Source: Pseudoalteromonas luteoviolacea NCIMB 1944
GTDB taxonomy: Bacteria; Pseudomonadota; Gammaproteobacteria; Enterobacterales; Alteromonadaceae
Assembly: GCF_001625565.1 (NCBI RefSeq)
Contig: NZ_AUXS01000026.1
Span: forward strand, 62,001-126,000
DNA length: 64,000 bases
Direction of reading: 5' to 3'
Shown piece after piece: positions 29,767 through 38,836 of the stretch; the stretch's first letter is position 1; each line of letters opens with the position of its first letter. A program made the position numbers and the translations under genes. The notes below the pieces were generated by a model. It searched no databases, was not told where the DNA came from, and saw only the letters and a program-made list of their open reading frames with translations.

Positions 29767-30448
29767 TATCCTCTCCATAGTTAGTTTTTTATAATATTTT
29801 TCAAGAAATCAATTTTTCATATTAAAGCATTATTAAAACCATAAACCCGTTACAAAAAGTTTAAAGTAAACATGCACATAAATAGTACAAGCAATTGACT
29901 TCAAATAAAACAACTTACAAAGTCAAAAAAATACTATTTCCCACTATATTTTCGCTTACACTGCTATCTACCGTCACAAATTATCTAAAGCTAACAAGAC
30001 CCAAAAATAACATCTGTGCCAAAAGGCCAACATCGGTGAACGGCTTTTACATTCATACTTCTTGTATCTTCATATGCTCTTGCTGCAATGTAACAAGCGA
30101 TCTTAGTATAAATAACACCAATTGGAACATATTGCATGCAATAATGCCTATACTGCACTACTGAAAACTCTCAGTACCTAACCTGTTTACTGAGTAGTTC
30201 ATAAGATTAATCGTGACAAGTTGCCCGAATACCAAAATACCTAACCCTCGGCCAATTACCGCATGAACTTAGCTTTTTCAACACTCATTGAAACCTTGAA
30301 ACAACAGATAAACCGTATTTAAAGCAATGTAATAAAAGTATAGTGAAGTGACTCTCCTTGTTCATGCAAAGCTCTGTTGATGAGCACTAATGCATAAGTG
30401 AAATTGGCGAAAAATGAATAAACCCGAGTGACCTTCCCCTTTAAACTA
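29767..30448. other. 680-bp stretch without a convincing gene
   Basis: A/T-rich. A 49-codon minus-strand frame (29999-30148, starting 'MQYVPIGVIY') and an 89-codon plus-strand frame overlap here. Neither has an SD or a family signature. Possibly a decayed cassette. Confidence 0.4.
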
Positions 30449-30856
30449 CTAGGCTATTGTACTGCCATTCAAATGGTGCCTTTGTATAAATGCCAAATGT
30501 AGCGTTACAAACAAAGGCGTAACGGTAAAAGGTAATAAATATATGTTGATAACACTCACTGAATAACTTGCAACTACTGAAGATAAAGCACCTAACACTA
30601 AATATATTTTTAGTTTTGTAGGGTGTGTATTTTCTTGTTCAGGATACAGTGTTAAACCAAGTAAGCTTATTGCACCCCAAAAGCCTACCAAGCCACCAGC
30701 GACTAAAAAAAAGACCAATATAGATAATGGTTGGCCTGAGAACAACCCAAGTAGGATTGCAGGGCTAAATATCAGACCTAATGTGAGAAGGAGTATAGAT
30801 GGAGCAAAACCTACTACAAACTCAAAAATATATAATGCGCGCTTCAACTTCGACAT
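30449..30856 (-). CDS. Membrane protein, 135 aa
   Basis: ATG at 30856 with AGGTG upstream. Four transmembrane segments, the first two Gly/Leu rich ('GFAPSILLLTLGLIFSPAILL'-type). No family recognised. Confidence 0.6.
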   Translation of the reverse strand: MSKLKRALYIFEFVVGFAPSILLLTLGLIFSPAILLGLFSGQPLSILVFFLVAGGLVGFWGAISLLGLTLYPEQENTHPTKLKIYLVLGALSSVVASYSVSVINIYLLPFTVTPLFVTLHLAFIQRHHLNGSTIA

Positions 30857-30954
30857 GTACACCTAGTTTCTATATGAATTGCTAATACTACTTGGCTATC
30901 TTCAGCGAAGAATGAGGATCAACCAAACTTTCGACCTCGCCTTCATATGCTCAT

Positions 30955-31143
30955 TTAACAGCCAACCATTTTAAACTCAAGAGTATCACCATCAAACGCT
31001 TCTAGCCCATCTTCAAAAATCAGCCTACAACTGGTATCAACGTTTCCAAGATAGTGATCCCTTGCCCATGAATTAGCTGTATACCAAAAACCATGAGGCG
31101 GCCTTTCAATGAATAAAAATGAAACGATAGCTGAAGCTTTCAC
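30955..31143 (-). CDS. Hypothetical protein, 62 aa
   Basis: GTG start with AAGAAG upstream. Contains 'ERPPHGFWYTANSWARDHYLG'. Too short to place in a family. Confidence 0.45.
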   Translation of the reverse strand: MKASAIVSFLFIERPPHGFWYTANSWARDHYLGNVDTSCRLIFEDGLEAFDGDTLEFKMVGC

Positions 31144-31258
31144 AGTGCTTCTTATACAAATTAACGATTTTTCATCAGTGCACTGGCCTATACGATAATA
31201 AGCAAAGAAAGAGTAAAACCCGAGTATTTTCTCCCTCTTGAGTAACTTCTAAATTCAC

Positions 31259-31543
31259 TTACTCCAACATTGCTTCCCTTGTCTCTATGAGTAATTTTGC
31301 AATTTCAGTCGCTTTATCGATATTTGGCGATATACCCATTGAGCCAGACTCTATTTTTACTAAATACTCGGAGATTTCGTGATGCTTTTTGTCTGAGATG
31401 ACTAAACTGAAAACCTTTGGAAGGTAAGAGTGATATTCATCTCGAGCAAGAGGGGTATCGGACACTCTTATCGGGTCCCAAAGGTAATGAAGAATTTCAT
31501 CTACCCGCCTATACAGGTCTTTTTTCTTACCGCTTAATTTCAT
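31259..31543 (-). CDS. Hypothetical protein, 94 aa
   Basis: AAGGTGA upstream. It carries 'YRRVDEILHYLWDPIRVSD' and 'ARDEYHSYLPKVF', a pattern I have seen in widespread small accessory proteins of unknown function. Soluble and helical. Confidence 0.65.
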   Translation of the reverse strand: MKLSGKKKDLYRRVDEILHYLWDPIRVSDTPLARDEYHSYLPKVFSLVISDKKHHEISEYLVKIESGSMGISPNIDKATEIAKLLIETREAMLE

Positions 31544-31710
31544 AGTTAGTCACCTTACGCTACCAACTTGTTTCTGTGGTTTTTGCCCTTGTCCTCACCT
31601 ACTCCAGTTCCATCAGACCTAGAGTTCAAGAGTTCTCTTCAGTCCATTTTAGTATTTTATCGAACAAAAACTCACGATTTGCATGGAGGGTTTCCGTTTA
31701 TAAATCACAC

Positions 31711-32139
31711 TTATAGTGTTTTTGTCGCTTTTACTAGTTCGCTATTGAATCGCTCAATCTCTGTTAGAAACAACAAAATGTCTCCTTCACTAGCGGCTTT
31801 TAACTTAACAAGGTAATCTGAGTTTTTTTGGCCGTCAAATTTGCCTTTGCCACAACGAAGATACCCGGATATTGATGCGTTTATAACTGGTAACCAATGA
31901 CTTAACTTGTCAATTATTCTCCCGTTACCTTTAACACTTGCCCCCCCCTTCTTCACAAAAGCATTCCATCGAATAAAAAATTCAAAAAGTCCTCTATCTT
32001 TCAGAGCGTTTAACTCAGATGGCCTTAGCCCATCATTTAGCTTCATAAAGCAAGGCATACAAAAGCCGCCAGACTTATTAAATGTGCTCGTTAAAATGAG
32101 CACATCACATTTGTTACAGTTTACTTTTGCATCTTGCAC
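31711..32139 (-). CDS. Zinc-ribbon hypothetical protein, 142 aa
   Basis: GTG start. Two C-x-x-C pairs near the N-terminus ('CNKC' at 8-11, 'CMPC' at 27-30) form a likely zinc ribbon. The rest is helical. No family assigned. Confidence 0.6.
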   Translation of the reverse strand: MQDAKVNCNKCDVLILTSTFNKSGGFCMPCFMKLNDGLRPSELNALKDRGLFEFFIRWNAFVKKGGASVKGNGRIIDKLSHWLPVINASISGYLRCGKGKFDGQKNSDYLVKLKAASEGDILLFLTEIERFNSELVKATKTL

Positions 32140-32277
32140 TTTGCTTTACCATATTGAAATATAAAATTATATCATGTGTGAACATGGTCACTTTTCTACC
32201 AAAACTATCGTGCTGTAAAACATTAAGCCTGCTCAAACTAGTGATATCGAACACTGTTAATAAACTTAAATTGGTCG

Positions 32278-32595
32278 TTATGATCGAAGTTTTACTGCTG
32301 TACCAAACACCAGTATTTCTGATGCCCCATCAGTGATTGAGCTTGTTGTAAATCGTATTCCTACTATGGCGTCTGCATTTAATTTTTCCGCATTTTCGAT
32401 TAATCGTTCAACCGCTATATTTCGCGCTTCAACCAACATCTCGGTGTAGCCCTTAAGCTCGCCTCCGACAATACCTTTTAGACCCGCCATAATATCTCGG
32501 CCAACATGCTTCGACTGAACCACATTGCCATTGACGATGCCTAAAACCGCTTCAATCTCTCTTCCAGGAACTGTTTCGGTTGTCGTATAAATCAT
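32278..32595 (-). CDS. YbjQ / UPF0145 family protein
   Basis: 105 aa from the ATG at 32595 with GGGGAA upstream; the frame extends further but not plausibly. The YbjQ pattern is complete: 'TTETVPGREIEAVLGIVNG', 'GGELKGYTEMLVEAR', 'NADAIVGIRF'. YbjQ proteins form pentamers and are annotated as putative heavy-metal-binding; the role is not settled. Confidence 0.9.
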   Translation of the reverse strand: MIYTTTETVPGREIEAVLGIVNGNVVQSKHVGRDIMAGLKGIVGGELKGYTEMLVEARNIAVERLIENAEKLNADAIVGIRFTTSSITDGASEILVFGTAVKLRS

Positions 32596-33015
32596 AGTTT
32601 CCCCTATAACACAACGTCTTAATATACTGTACAGAATTATCCTATATGACTTATTAAAACTAACCAATAAATGAGTACTTGCCAAGCTTTTAACGCCATT
32701 ATTAAATAAGTTCTGACCAGCGCATAGATATAAATGTTGGACTCGTTAGAATCATAAAATGCCAATGCTCTTCCAATTATCATGTGATTAATTATCTATA
32801 AGAGGAAGCATCCGTTGCTCTGAATTCTCTGTAAAGGCCGATAAAATAACGATTGAAACTAGTCGTCACAACTGTAAAAAATAGCATGCTAATATTTATG
32901 TTTTGTGATTAAAGCCAGCCACTTAATAACCGCACTTTTTATTTGTTAGAATTTTTGCTGAAAACCGAGGAATACAACCAACTGTTATATTCCTAATTTA
33001 AATAGCTTGCCTGGG
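32596..33015. other. 420-bp region without a gene, eroded attC remnants
   Basis: It contains GTTAGAAT near 32946 in the context 'TTATTTGTTAG' and a central attC-like stretch around 32845-32900. Probably a cassette remnant. Confidence 0.4.
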
Positions 33016-33372
33016 TTAATCTGAGCCCCCACCGTCACCACCACTTCCTCCCGCGGAATCATCACAAAAGCTACCTGACTCAATATACGATATATCACCG
33101 CCAAAAAATGTATCTGACACCTCCTCTCGCATCTCGTTATAGTCACAACTTTCGCCACGTTCGTCATGCCATTTATTGAACTGTTTCATACTTGTATATA
33201 AAGCATGGGCGTAACAGATATGCCTCCAGTTATAACCTTCGTCATGAACAGTTTTTTCAACTTGTCCAGCTGTATAAGTTTTGCTTTTGCCATACCTTCT
33301 CGAAAGGTCTTTACCTAGACGGAGTATGTAACTTCTTATTGCTCTCTTCTTTTTATATTTTGCTAAAAACAT
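33016..33372 (-). CDS. Hypothetical protein (DUF6559-like), 118 aa
   Basis: AAGGAT upstream. A basic N-terminus, 'KTYTAGQVEKTVHDEG', 'HICYAHALY' and 'GESCDYNEMREEV' fit the DUF6559 pattern as I remember it. The tail is Gly/Ser/Asp rich ('GGSGGDGGGSD'). Confidence 0.6.
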   Translation of the reverse strand: MFLAKYKKKRAIRSYILRLGKDLSRRYGKSKTYTAGQVEKTVHDEGYNWRHICYAHALYTSMKQFNKWHDERGESCDYNEMREEVSDTFFGGDISYIESGSFCDDSAGGSGGDGGGSD

Positions 33373-33432
33373 AATCCATCCTTAAAGCCTAACTATACAA
33401 TAAAACATTTATACTTGGGTTTACTGAAACTC

Positions 33433-33624
33433 TTACGTCAAATGGTGATAAGCAAATGCTAAAGCCCAAGCAATTAAACCAATGACAATTAGAGCAAGAT
33501 AACCGTTACCCCTATTGCTTGATACATCTGTACCACAAACAGGACATTTAAAGTGTGAATAATGGCCTGGCTCAAGCTTTATAGGATTGATCTTACTATT
33601 ACATTTTTTGCATTGCTGACTCAA
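33433..33624 (-). CDS. Zinc-ribbon membrane protein, 63 aa
   Basis: TTG start with AGGTGA upstream. C-x-x-C pairs 'CKKC' and 'CPVC' form a zinc ribbon, followed by one transmembrane segment (about 43-59). Tail-anchored layout. Confidence 0.6.
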   Translation of the reverse strand: MSQQCKKCNSKINPIKLEPGHYSHFKCPVCGTDVSSNRGNGYLALIVIGLIAWALAFAYHHLT

Positions 33625-33749
33625 ATGTTCACCTTTATATTAATGTGTGCCTTGAACAGTATAAAAAGCAAAACATAATTAAAAATACATAAGCGCAAAC
33701 CTGCTGTTTTGCTTCAACGGTTTGACTGATATGCTAAACACTTGAATAC

Positions 33750-34046
33750 TCAAAAGTCATAGGTATCTTTCTTAAGCTTCTTGCGAAGTAACTCAACCGA
33801 GTCATAAAGCTCTGTTTTTGGATACGGTAATGCTTCTTTGCTGTTTGACCAAGTTAAATGAACAATAAAATACTTACCTTCAGATTTGACCAAAACATCA
33901 TCTCTATCTTCTCGCTTTGCAAGGATTTCTATATTTTTACCATACAATACATGACCAATAGAAAGCTCCGCGACTATTTCTGCCAATAGTGCTAATTTGT
34001 GTGAAGAACCATAATCTTCAATGTCATTCCATGGTTCAGAGTACAT
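33750..34046 (-). CDS. Hypothetical protein, 98 aa
   Basis: GGAGG upstream of the ATG. It has 'LLAEIVAELSIGHVLYGKNIEILAKREDRDDVL', and 'YFIVHLTW'. I recall similar small proteins in many bacteria; function unknown. Confidence 0.65.
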   Translation of the reverse strand: MYSEPWNDIEDYGSSHKLALLAEIVAELSIGHVLYGKNIEILAKREDRDDVLVKSEGKYFIVHLTWSNSKEALPYPKTELYDSVELLRKKLKKDTYDF

Positions 34047-34060
34047 AAGCCTCCATGAGA

Positions 34061-34097
34061 ATATAACGCCCCGAGTTGAAGCATTTTTTAGTTACTT
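34061..34097 (-). other. Short attC-like site
   Basis: ATATAAC core to GTTACTT, 37 bp, at the 3' end of the gene at 34088. Much shorter than its neighbours. Confidence 0.4.
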
Positions 34098-34510
34098 GAT
34101 AGCTCTGCTTTCACAATTTTTATTAGTTCAGGATTAAGCGGAAAGGTTTTACTACCTAACTCTGAGCTATCATCGAATGTCATTATTAAATACGTTTCGC
34201 CACCATCAACAAACGCGCCATTACAATAGCCACCGCGAAGCCTTAAAGACGCATTAAGCTGACCTTTCCATACTTTATGTGGAATAGCTCTGTAAGTATA
34301 TCCTCCGCCCTTCAACATAATGACTTCTTCTTTTTCTACTGGCGAATGTTTTCGTACATGTTTTTCAAAATCACTCCAATGAATTTCAACAACTGAGCCG
34401 ATGAAAACCTGTTTAGCCTGTGAAACAAGTTCGGTATAACTTCTACTTTCTACTGTACATGCCAATGACATATTTGAAAGTAATGTCAGTAAAGCTAAAA
34501 AATAACGCAT
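34088..34510 (-). CDS. Secreted Cys-containing protein, 140 aa
   Basis: Signal peptide 1-17 ending 'MSLAC', so the mature N-terminus begins with Cys. A later Cys lies in 'GGYCNGAFVDGGETYLIM'. An N-terminal Cys plus a later 'YLI' strand is reminiscent of tissue-inhibitor (NTR-like) folds and is shared in outline with the gene at 43494. Function unknown. Confidence 0.6.
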   Translation of the reverse strand: MRYFLALLTLLSNMSLACTVESRSYTELVSQAKQVFIGSVVEIHWSDFEKHVRKHSPVEKEEVIMLKGGGYTYRAIPHKVWKGQLNASLRLRGGYCNGAFVDGGETYLIMTFDDSSELGSKTFPLNPELIKIVKAELSSN

Positions 34511-34524
34511 ATTTATCTCTAAGT

Positions 34525-34620
34525 TGCTAACACTTTAAACGAGGAATTTTTATAGGCCTAAATGTAAAGCCAAGCACAATGGGTCATCATGACGAATCCG
34601 ACTTTAAGCTGTTGTTAACT
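34525..34620 (-). other. attC site
   Basis: TGCTAAC (34525-34531) to GTTAACT (34614-34620), about 96 bp, with a central 'AAAGCCAAGC' block as in the right-hand sites. Overlaps the end of the gene at 34604. Confidence 0.65.
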
Positions 34621-35098
34621 TAACAATTTTCAAGATTTTATTTTTATTTCCATCTAATATGTAATCAATGGAAACACATCGGCCGTTTTTGAAAAAGTTA
34701 TCGTTATGCAACCCCCCATGAAAATATGGCCCTGCATCATGATTACTAAAGTAAAATTCCACCCCTTCGATACTAAATGACTCAATCAAGGTGCCCGCTT
34801 TAGGTTTGCGTGATTCATAGTTGCTAATACAGCCTTGAACTTGCTGAAACTCTTTGTTTTCAATAATATTTCTTACTTCAACTTTCTCATGATATTGAGA
34901 GATTTCAGCTGAGATAGCCAACAGGCATATAGCCACAAAGGCTCCCACCAAGGTTGTTCTTTTAGTTTTCGTTATATCAGAGGCAACTTGAGTTATAACA
35001 GGAAACTTAATGACCAAAAACAGCACTACTAAAAAAGGGATTAGAGATAATAAGTGGTCAATACTTGTATTTATTACTGGCTCAAAATATATACTCAA
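34604..35098 (-). CDS. Membrane protein, 164 aa
   Basis: TTG start without SD, so the start is unsure. Two transmembrane segments (about 14-31 and 50-64) precede a soluble domain of 95 residues with 'GVEFYFSNHDAGPYFHGGLHNDNFFKNG'. Not recognised. Confidence 0.55.
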   Translation of the reverse strand: MSIYFEPVINTSIDHLLSLIPFLVVLFLVIKFPVITQVASDITKTKRTTLVGAFVAICLLAISAEISQYHEKVEVRNIIENKEFQQVQGCISNYESRKPKAGTLIESFSIEGVEFYFSNHDAGPYFHGGLHNDNFFKNGRCVSIDYILDGNKNKILKIVKLTTA

Positions 35099-35282
35099 TT
35101 TTTACGAATCCAATTGATATCCGCGTAACGGATTAAAAGGTTTGGCTATAAAACGGGTCATCAATCTTCGACATGTCGAAACTTCCTTAGATACTCACTC
35201 CGCTTCAATAAAGGGCTGACCACGATGCGTTAAACTGCTAAACGTAGCTAAGCAAGGCGATTACAGCCGTGAACTTAATTGG

Positions 35283-35765
35283 CTATTGTATCGCGTTACC
35301 CTCACTTATTAATACGTTTTTTTCTTTAAGCACCTCTAAAACGAATTCTGGTATACCATAGAATATAAAGTAGTCGTCTTGATATGCAGACCCTGCTCGT
35401 AACTTCTCCTTTATGTAAAAGCGCCAATTAAGTATTCCTGAATTGATGGCTTTGTTCCAGTCCAATAAGTTACGCCCCATATGAGACATAATAATTTTTT
35501 GACTGTCCCTGTTTAATTTCCAGATTTCTTGTTTTTGAAAAAATGGGTTTGGACGACACACAACAAGCTTTTCTAATACCGCCTCTCCCATATAATAGGG
35601 TTCAAGTTCTTGTCGTAATTTTTCTTTGTGACGTATGCTGGTAGCGCAAGAAACAGAATCGAAGTCTAAAGAAAAACGATCACAGCCTGCAATAACCGCC
35701 CCCTCCAATAACCACTTACTAGCTTTAAAATCTATTTTATCGTCTGAGATAACAATGTACTTCAT
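35283..35765 (-). CDS. Hypothetical protein, 160 aa
   Basis: Start at ATG 35765, because the longer frame to 35843 runs into the attC of the next cassette. Mixed alpha/beta protein opening 'KYIVISDDKIDFKASKWLL'. Its size and style fit immunity-type proteins, but no family is assigned. Confidence 0.6.
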   Translation of the reverse strand: MKYIVISDDKIDFKASKWLLEGAVIAGCDRFSLDFDSVSCATSIRHKEKLRQELEPYYMGEAVLEKLVVCRPNPFFQKQEIWKLNRDSQKIIMSHMGRNLLDWNKAINSGILNWRFYIKEKLRAGSAYQDDYFIFYGIPEFVLEVLKEKNVLISEGNAIQ

Positions 35766-35865
35766 TTTACTTTCCGAAAAGGATAATGCAGTCTGAGCAG
35801 GCTCAAATAAGCGGCGGTGGAGCAAAAGCCAAGTGTTTTCCACACTTTTGAATAATTTGTTATGT
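35766..35865 (-). other. attC site
   Basis: GTTATGT (35859-35865) right core and a central 'GGAGCAAAAGCCAAGTGTTTT' block as in other sites of the array. The left core is degenerate. Directly follows the gene at 35860. Confidence 0.65.
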
Positions 35866-36159
35866 AATGTTCACGCCATTCAACGCAAGGAGTAAACACA
35901 GGCCATTAGTAGAAGCCTCTAAGATCTTTTGACTATACTCATCAGAACCTACTATAGAAACGGCTCTCTCGAACAGCTCTTCATGCGAAAGGGTATTGCA
36001 GCTGTCAAAATTATCAAATTCGGGGTGGCAGTAAAAGCCAACTTTGCAATCAATGCCATTATACCTAAAACCTATTTCGAGTCCTCTACCCCAATTTTTA
36101 TCATTGGTTGTTGCAAAGAGAGTAATAACTTCTCCACAAAAGTTGATCTTTGATTTCAT
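35860..36159 (-). CDS. Hypothetical protein, 99 aa
   Basis: ATG at 36159 preferred to the TTG at 36168. Beta-rich N-terminus ('GRGLEIGFRYNGIDCKVGFYC') then helices. Immunity-like in size; not recognised. Confidence 0.6.
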   Translation of the reverse strand: MKSKINFCGEVITLFATTNDKNWGRGLEIGFRYNGIDCKVGFYCHPEFDNFDSCNTLSHEELFERAVSIVGSDEYSQKILEASTNGLCLLLALNGVNIT

Positions 36160-36162
36160 ATG

Positions 36163-36177
36163 GCCCAACCGTTACAT
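36163..36177 (-). other. Collapsed attC-like junction
   Basis: GCCCAAC (36163-36169) and GTTACAT (36171-36177) lie one base apart between two cassette genes. The central palindrome is missing. Confidence 0.45.
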
Positions 36178-36198
36178 AACGTCAGTAAAATCGGCTAA

Positions 36199-36573
36199 CT
36201 AATTGATCAAGAAAATATCTCGATTATCACCCTCGCCGCCTATTTTGTTGTCTGCACCTAGTGAAATAACCTCAAACCTTTTATTGGAGACCTTAGCAGG
36301 ATTATTATATTTATACTCGTTCCCCCAACTATCTAAAGGTATTGAATTAATAATACTCACTTTAGATCCAATCAAATCTGATAGGGTATGAGGGTAAGTT
36401 TGATGATTTATATAATACACTTTTATAGCCGCTTCTAACGCTGCTATATCACGCACTTCTTTAGGAGGAACGCTGTCACAATAATGTTTATTCATGAATT
36501 GTGGCATCACTATTAAGACCAATACGGCAATAAGCAAGGCTCCAAGCGCCCAGCATACTCTCTTTTTTATCAC
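36199..36573 (-). CDS. GspG-like pseudopilin-domain protein, orphan
   Basis: 124 aa from a GTG with AGGTAA upstream. One N-terminal transmembrane helix (7-24), then 'AALEAAIKVYYINHQTYPHTLSDLI', 'PLDSWGNEYKYNNPA' and 'VISLGADNKIGGEGDNRDI'. This is the C-terminal pattern of type II secretion major pseudopilins, including the calcium-site region. The usual prepilin cleavage motif (G/FTLxE) is absent, and no other secretion genes are near. Confidence 0.82.
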   Translation of the reverse strand: MIKKRVCWALGALLIAVLVLIVMPQFMNKHYCDSVPPKEVRDIAALEAAIKVYYINHQTYPHTLSDLIGSKVSIINSIPLDSWGNEYKYNNPAKVSNKRFEVISLGADNKIGGEGDNRDIFLIN

Positions 36574-36590
36574 AGGTTACCTCGTTGGTT

Positions 36591-36670
36591 TCATAATGCC
36601 AAACAAGTGGAACATAAATACTGGCTAAATTTAATGACTAAGACTTTTTTGGTTTAAGTGTTTGTTACAA
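36591..36670 (-). other. attC site (eroded left core)
   Basis: GTTACAA right core (36664-36670) and CATAATGCC on the left; central 'GGCTAAATTTAATGAC' resembles the array consensus. Confidence 0.5.
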
Positions 36671-36675
36671 GCTTT

Positions 36676-37380
36676 TTACTTTACCTGAATATTTGAAAGT
36701 AGTACGTCTAGACTTTCTTGTGTTAGAGATTGATAGTATATTTCCGCCAACCAATTTTTATTGTGAAATAGTAAAATTCGACCTTTATCCTGTTTCTCAA
36801 CCAGCTGGATTGCCTCTAGATGATCATCCACTCTGAAGTAATAAAACTCCTTTTCTTTCCCATATATAAAAATACTTCTCAATTTTAACAGCACTACCAT
36901 CTGGCTTACTTCTAATAGAGAGCTCAAAACATTAACCTTATCCGGCTTTAAATTAGTTAAAGTTAAAAACAGTCCTAATTCACTGTTAATAAAATCAATT
37001 CCAACAGTATTACCACGTTTTAAACTTGAAACTAAATAACCAGTATGCATATCCTCTAACGACATATCCGAAATGGTAATTGACTCCTCAGTTTCTGCTT
37101 CTGCTGAAAAAGAATGCATTGTTGGCTTAAATTCGTCTAACTTATCATCCACAAAGCCATCTGGTAGTCCAATTGAAAGAAAGCCCAAATCAAATTGATT
37201 TGAAGGCTTGGAGGTAACTTTTTTAAATGTGACAGTAACTAGCCCAGTAAAGACCTTATCTCCGCCCGCCTCGCTCTTTGATTTATCAATTAAGTAAATG
37301 CCCCACAATATAGGGCCAAACTTAATGACTATGGCTACTAATAAACAAAAGGATATTATGTACTTTACTTTTTTACTCAT
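36676..37380 (-). CDS. Hypothetical protein with N-terminal membrane anchor, 234 aa
   Basis: ATG at 37380 with a GGTAATT box. Transmembrane segment 6-25, then an extracytoplasmic domain of about 200 residues without recognised motifs. Confidence 0.6.
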   Translation of the reverse strand: MSKKVKYIISFCLLVAIVIKFGPILWGIYLIDKSKSEAGGDKVFTGLVTVTFKKVTSKPSNQFDLGFLSIGLPDGFVDDKLDEFKPTMHSFSAEAETEESITISDMSLEDMHTGYLVSSLKRGNTVGIDFINSELGLFLTLTNLKPDKVNVLSSLLEVSQMVVLLKLRSIFIYGKEKEFYYFRVDDHLEAIQLVEKQDKGRILLFHNKNWLAEIYYQSLTQESLDVLLSNIQVK

Positions 37381-37443
37381 AATTACCAAAAAACGGGGAG
37401 CTTACAACGCGAGTCGCGCTTACTGCGGTAGCCATATTATTTA

Positions 37444-38304
37444 TCATTTCGGTCTAAGTTTCTCAATAATTTGCGCGTCTACCCAGTAAAAATCTCCATT
37501 TCCTGATTTATCAGGGCTATTAAAGAAAAGATATTTGCCATCTGGTGTTACGTATCCTCCATTTTGTGAGGTACTCGTGTTTATCTTATCTCCTAAGTTA
37601 ATGGCAGCCCCCCATGAGCCGTCTTCTTGTCGAAAACTAACGTAGATATCGCTACCACCATAGCCGCCATCTCTTCTGCTATCCCACAAAATATAAGACT
37701 CATCCGGTGCAATAAAGGGATGGATATTCACTATTCCGGTGTTAAATTCTTTGCTGAGGGGTTTTGGTGCTTCACGTTTACCATTGATCAGACGAGCATA
37801 TCGAAGAAGACCTCCTCCCCCTCTACGATATTCATCAAAAAAATAAGTGCCTTTTGAGGAAACCGTAAGGGCCATGATGTCGATGTCTTCATACTCAGAA
37901 CCGAGACTTTTTAACCCGGACCATCCACCATCGATTCGCTCCCTATATTTATTTGTATAATACATAGTTTTACCATCAGGAGAGATAGACCCGCCCACCC
38001 CTCGCTCTACTTCCGACTCGTGCCATCGATTATTCTCGAATTTAAGAACAAAGTGAGACTCTTTTTTACTTTTTTTGTTTTTCCTAGAAAAGTAGAACTC
38101 TTTCATGTCGGGAGTGAACACAGCGCCCCACTCATGATGTTCTGAGGAAACAATATCAGGCGCAAACACTTCGGGAGTTAAACCTGGCGGTTTTTGCCCA
38201 AAATAAGGGCCTACAGGGGCTAAACGTATAACTTGACTATGGCTTTTGCTGCTCATAGTTAGAACCAAAAACAGCAGGGTAACTGAAATGCAAATATGCT
38301 TCAT
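37444..38304 (-). CDS. Secreted PD40/TolB-like beta-propeller protein
   Basis: 286 aa with AAGGAC upstream and a signal peptide (1-23). Repeated PD40 blades: 'FTPDMKEFYFSRKN', 'SISPDGKTMYYTN', 'IAPDESYILWDSRRDGGYGGSDIYV', 'VTPDGKYLFFNSPDKSGNGDFYW'. Such proteins are usually periplasmic binding or enzymatic propellers. The ligand is unknown. Confidence 0.8.
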   Translation of the reverse strand: MKHICISVTLLFLVLTMSSKSHSQVIRLAPVGPYFGQKPPGLTPEVFAPDIVSSEHHEWGAVFTPDMKEFYFSRKNKKSKKESHFVLKFENNRWHESEVERGVGGSISPDGKTMYYTNKYRERIDGGWSGLKSLGSEYEDIDIMALTVSSKGTYFFDEYRRGGGGLLRYARLINGKREAPKPLSKEFNTGIVNIHPFIAPDESYILWDSRRDGGYGGSDIYVSFRQEDGSWGAAINLGDKINTSTSQNGGYVTPDGKYLFFNSPDKSGNGDFYWVDAQIIEKLRPK

Positions 38305-38836
38305 GATTTGTCCTTATTTGAAGCTGATTAGAGTGGCAGTCAGTTTAGTTTAATCGGGAGAAAAGACCTGACGTTCTTATGACTTTAAGATGGTTTTTCT
38401 CTGGAAGCGACAATCCATCTATTGGATGCATACAGCGCCATTCTAAGGGATTGATAATGTATGGATAAAATTTTTGGCGAAGCGAAAACATCCTGCAAAA
38501 AAACTGCCTACTTGGTTAGCATTGTTTTAAGCTGTCGAGCTGGATTAGGCTCTCTATCCGAATAAACTTGATTACCCCATGCAGCTTATTGCTTTTTATA
38601 GGGAAAACTAATATTCACACTATTTTTGAACCGTATATGCAAAGAAGCCGTATAACACCCTCTTTTCGATAAAAGGCATGAGACCACCATAACATAATTA
38701 ATATTAAAGACAGGTAACCTAACAAGGCTACACAAAGACAAAAATTTAGCTAGGTAAACCATAGAATGCTAGTCCTTTTAAAGATACACTAGCGCGGATT
38801 TGAATTAGGGCAAACATTAGAAAGTAGGAATTTACA
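38305..38836. other. Intergenic region at a strand switch
   Basis: No gene visible in 530 bases between the minus-strand propeller gene and the plus-strand gph-like gene. Promoters for both divergent genes are expected here. Confidence 0.45.

Noticed and set aside
29895..30164. Plus-strand 89-codon ORF
   Set aside because: No SD, opposite strand to the block, odd composition, no signature.
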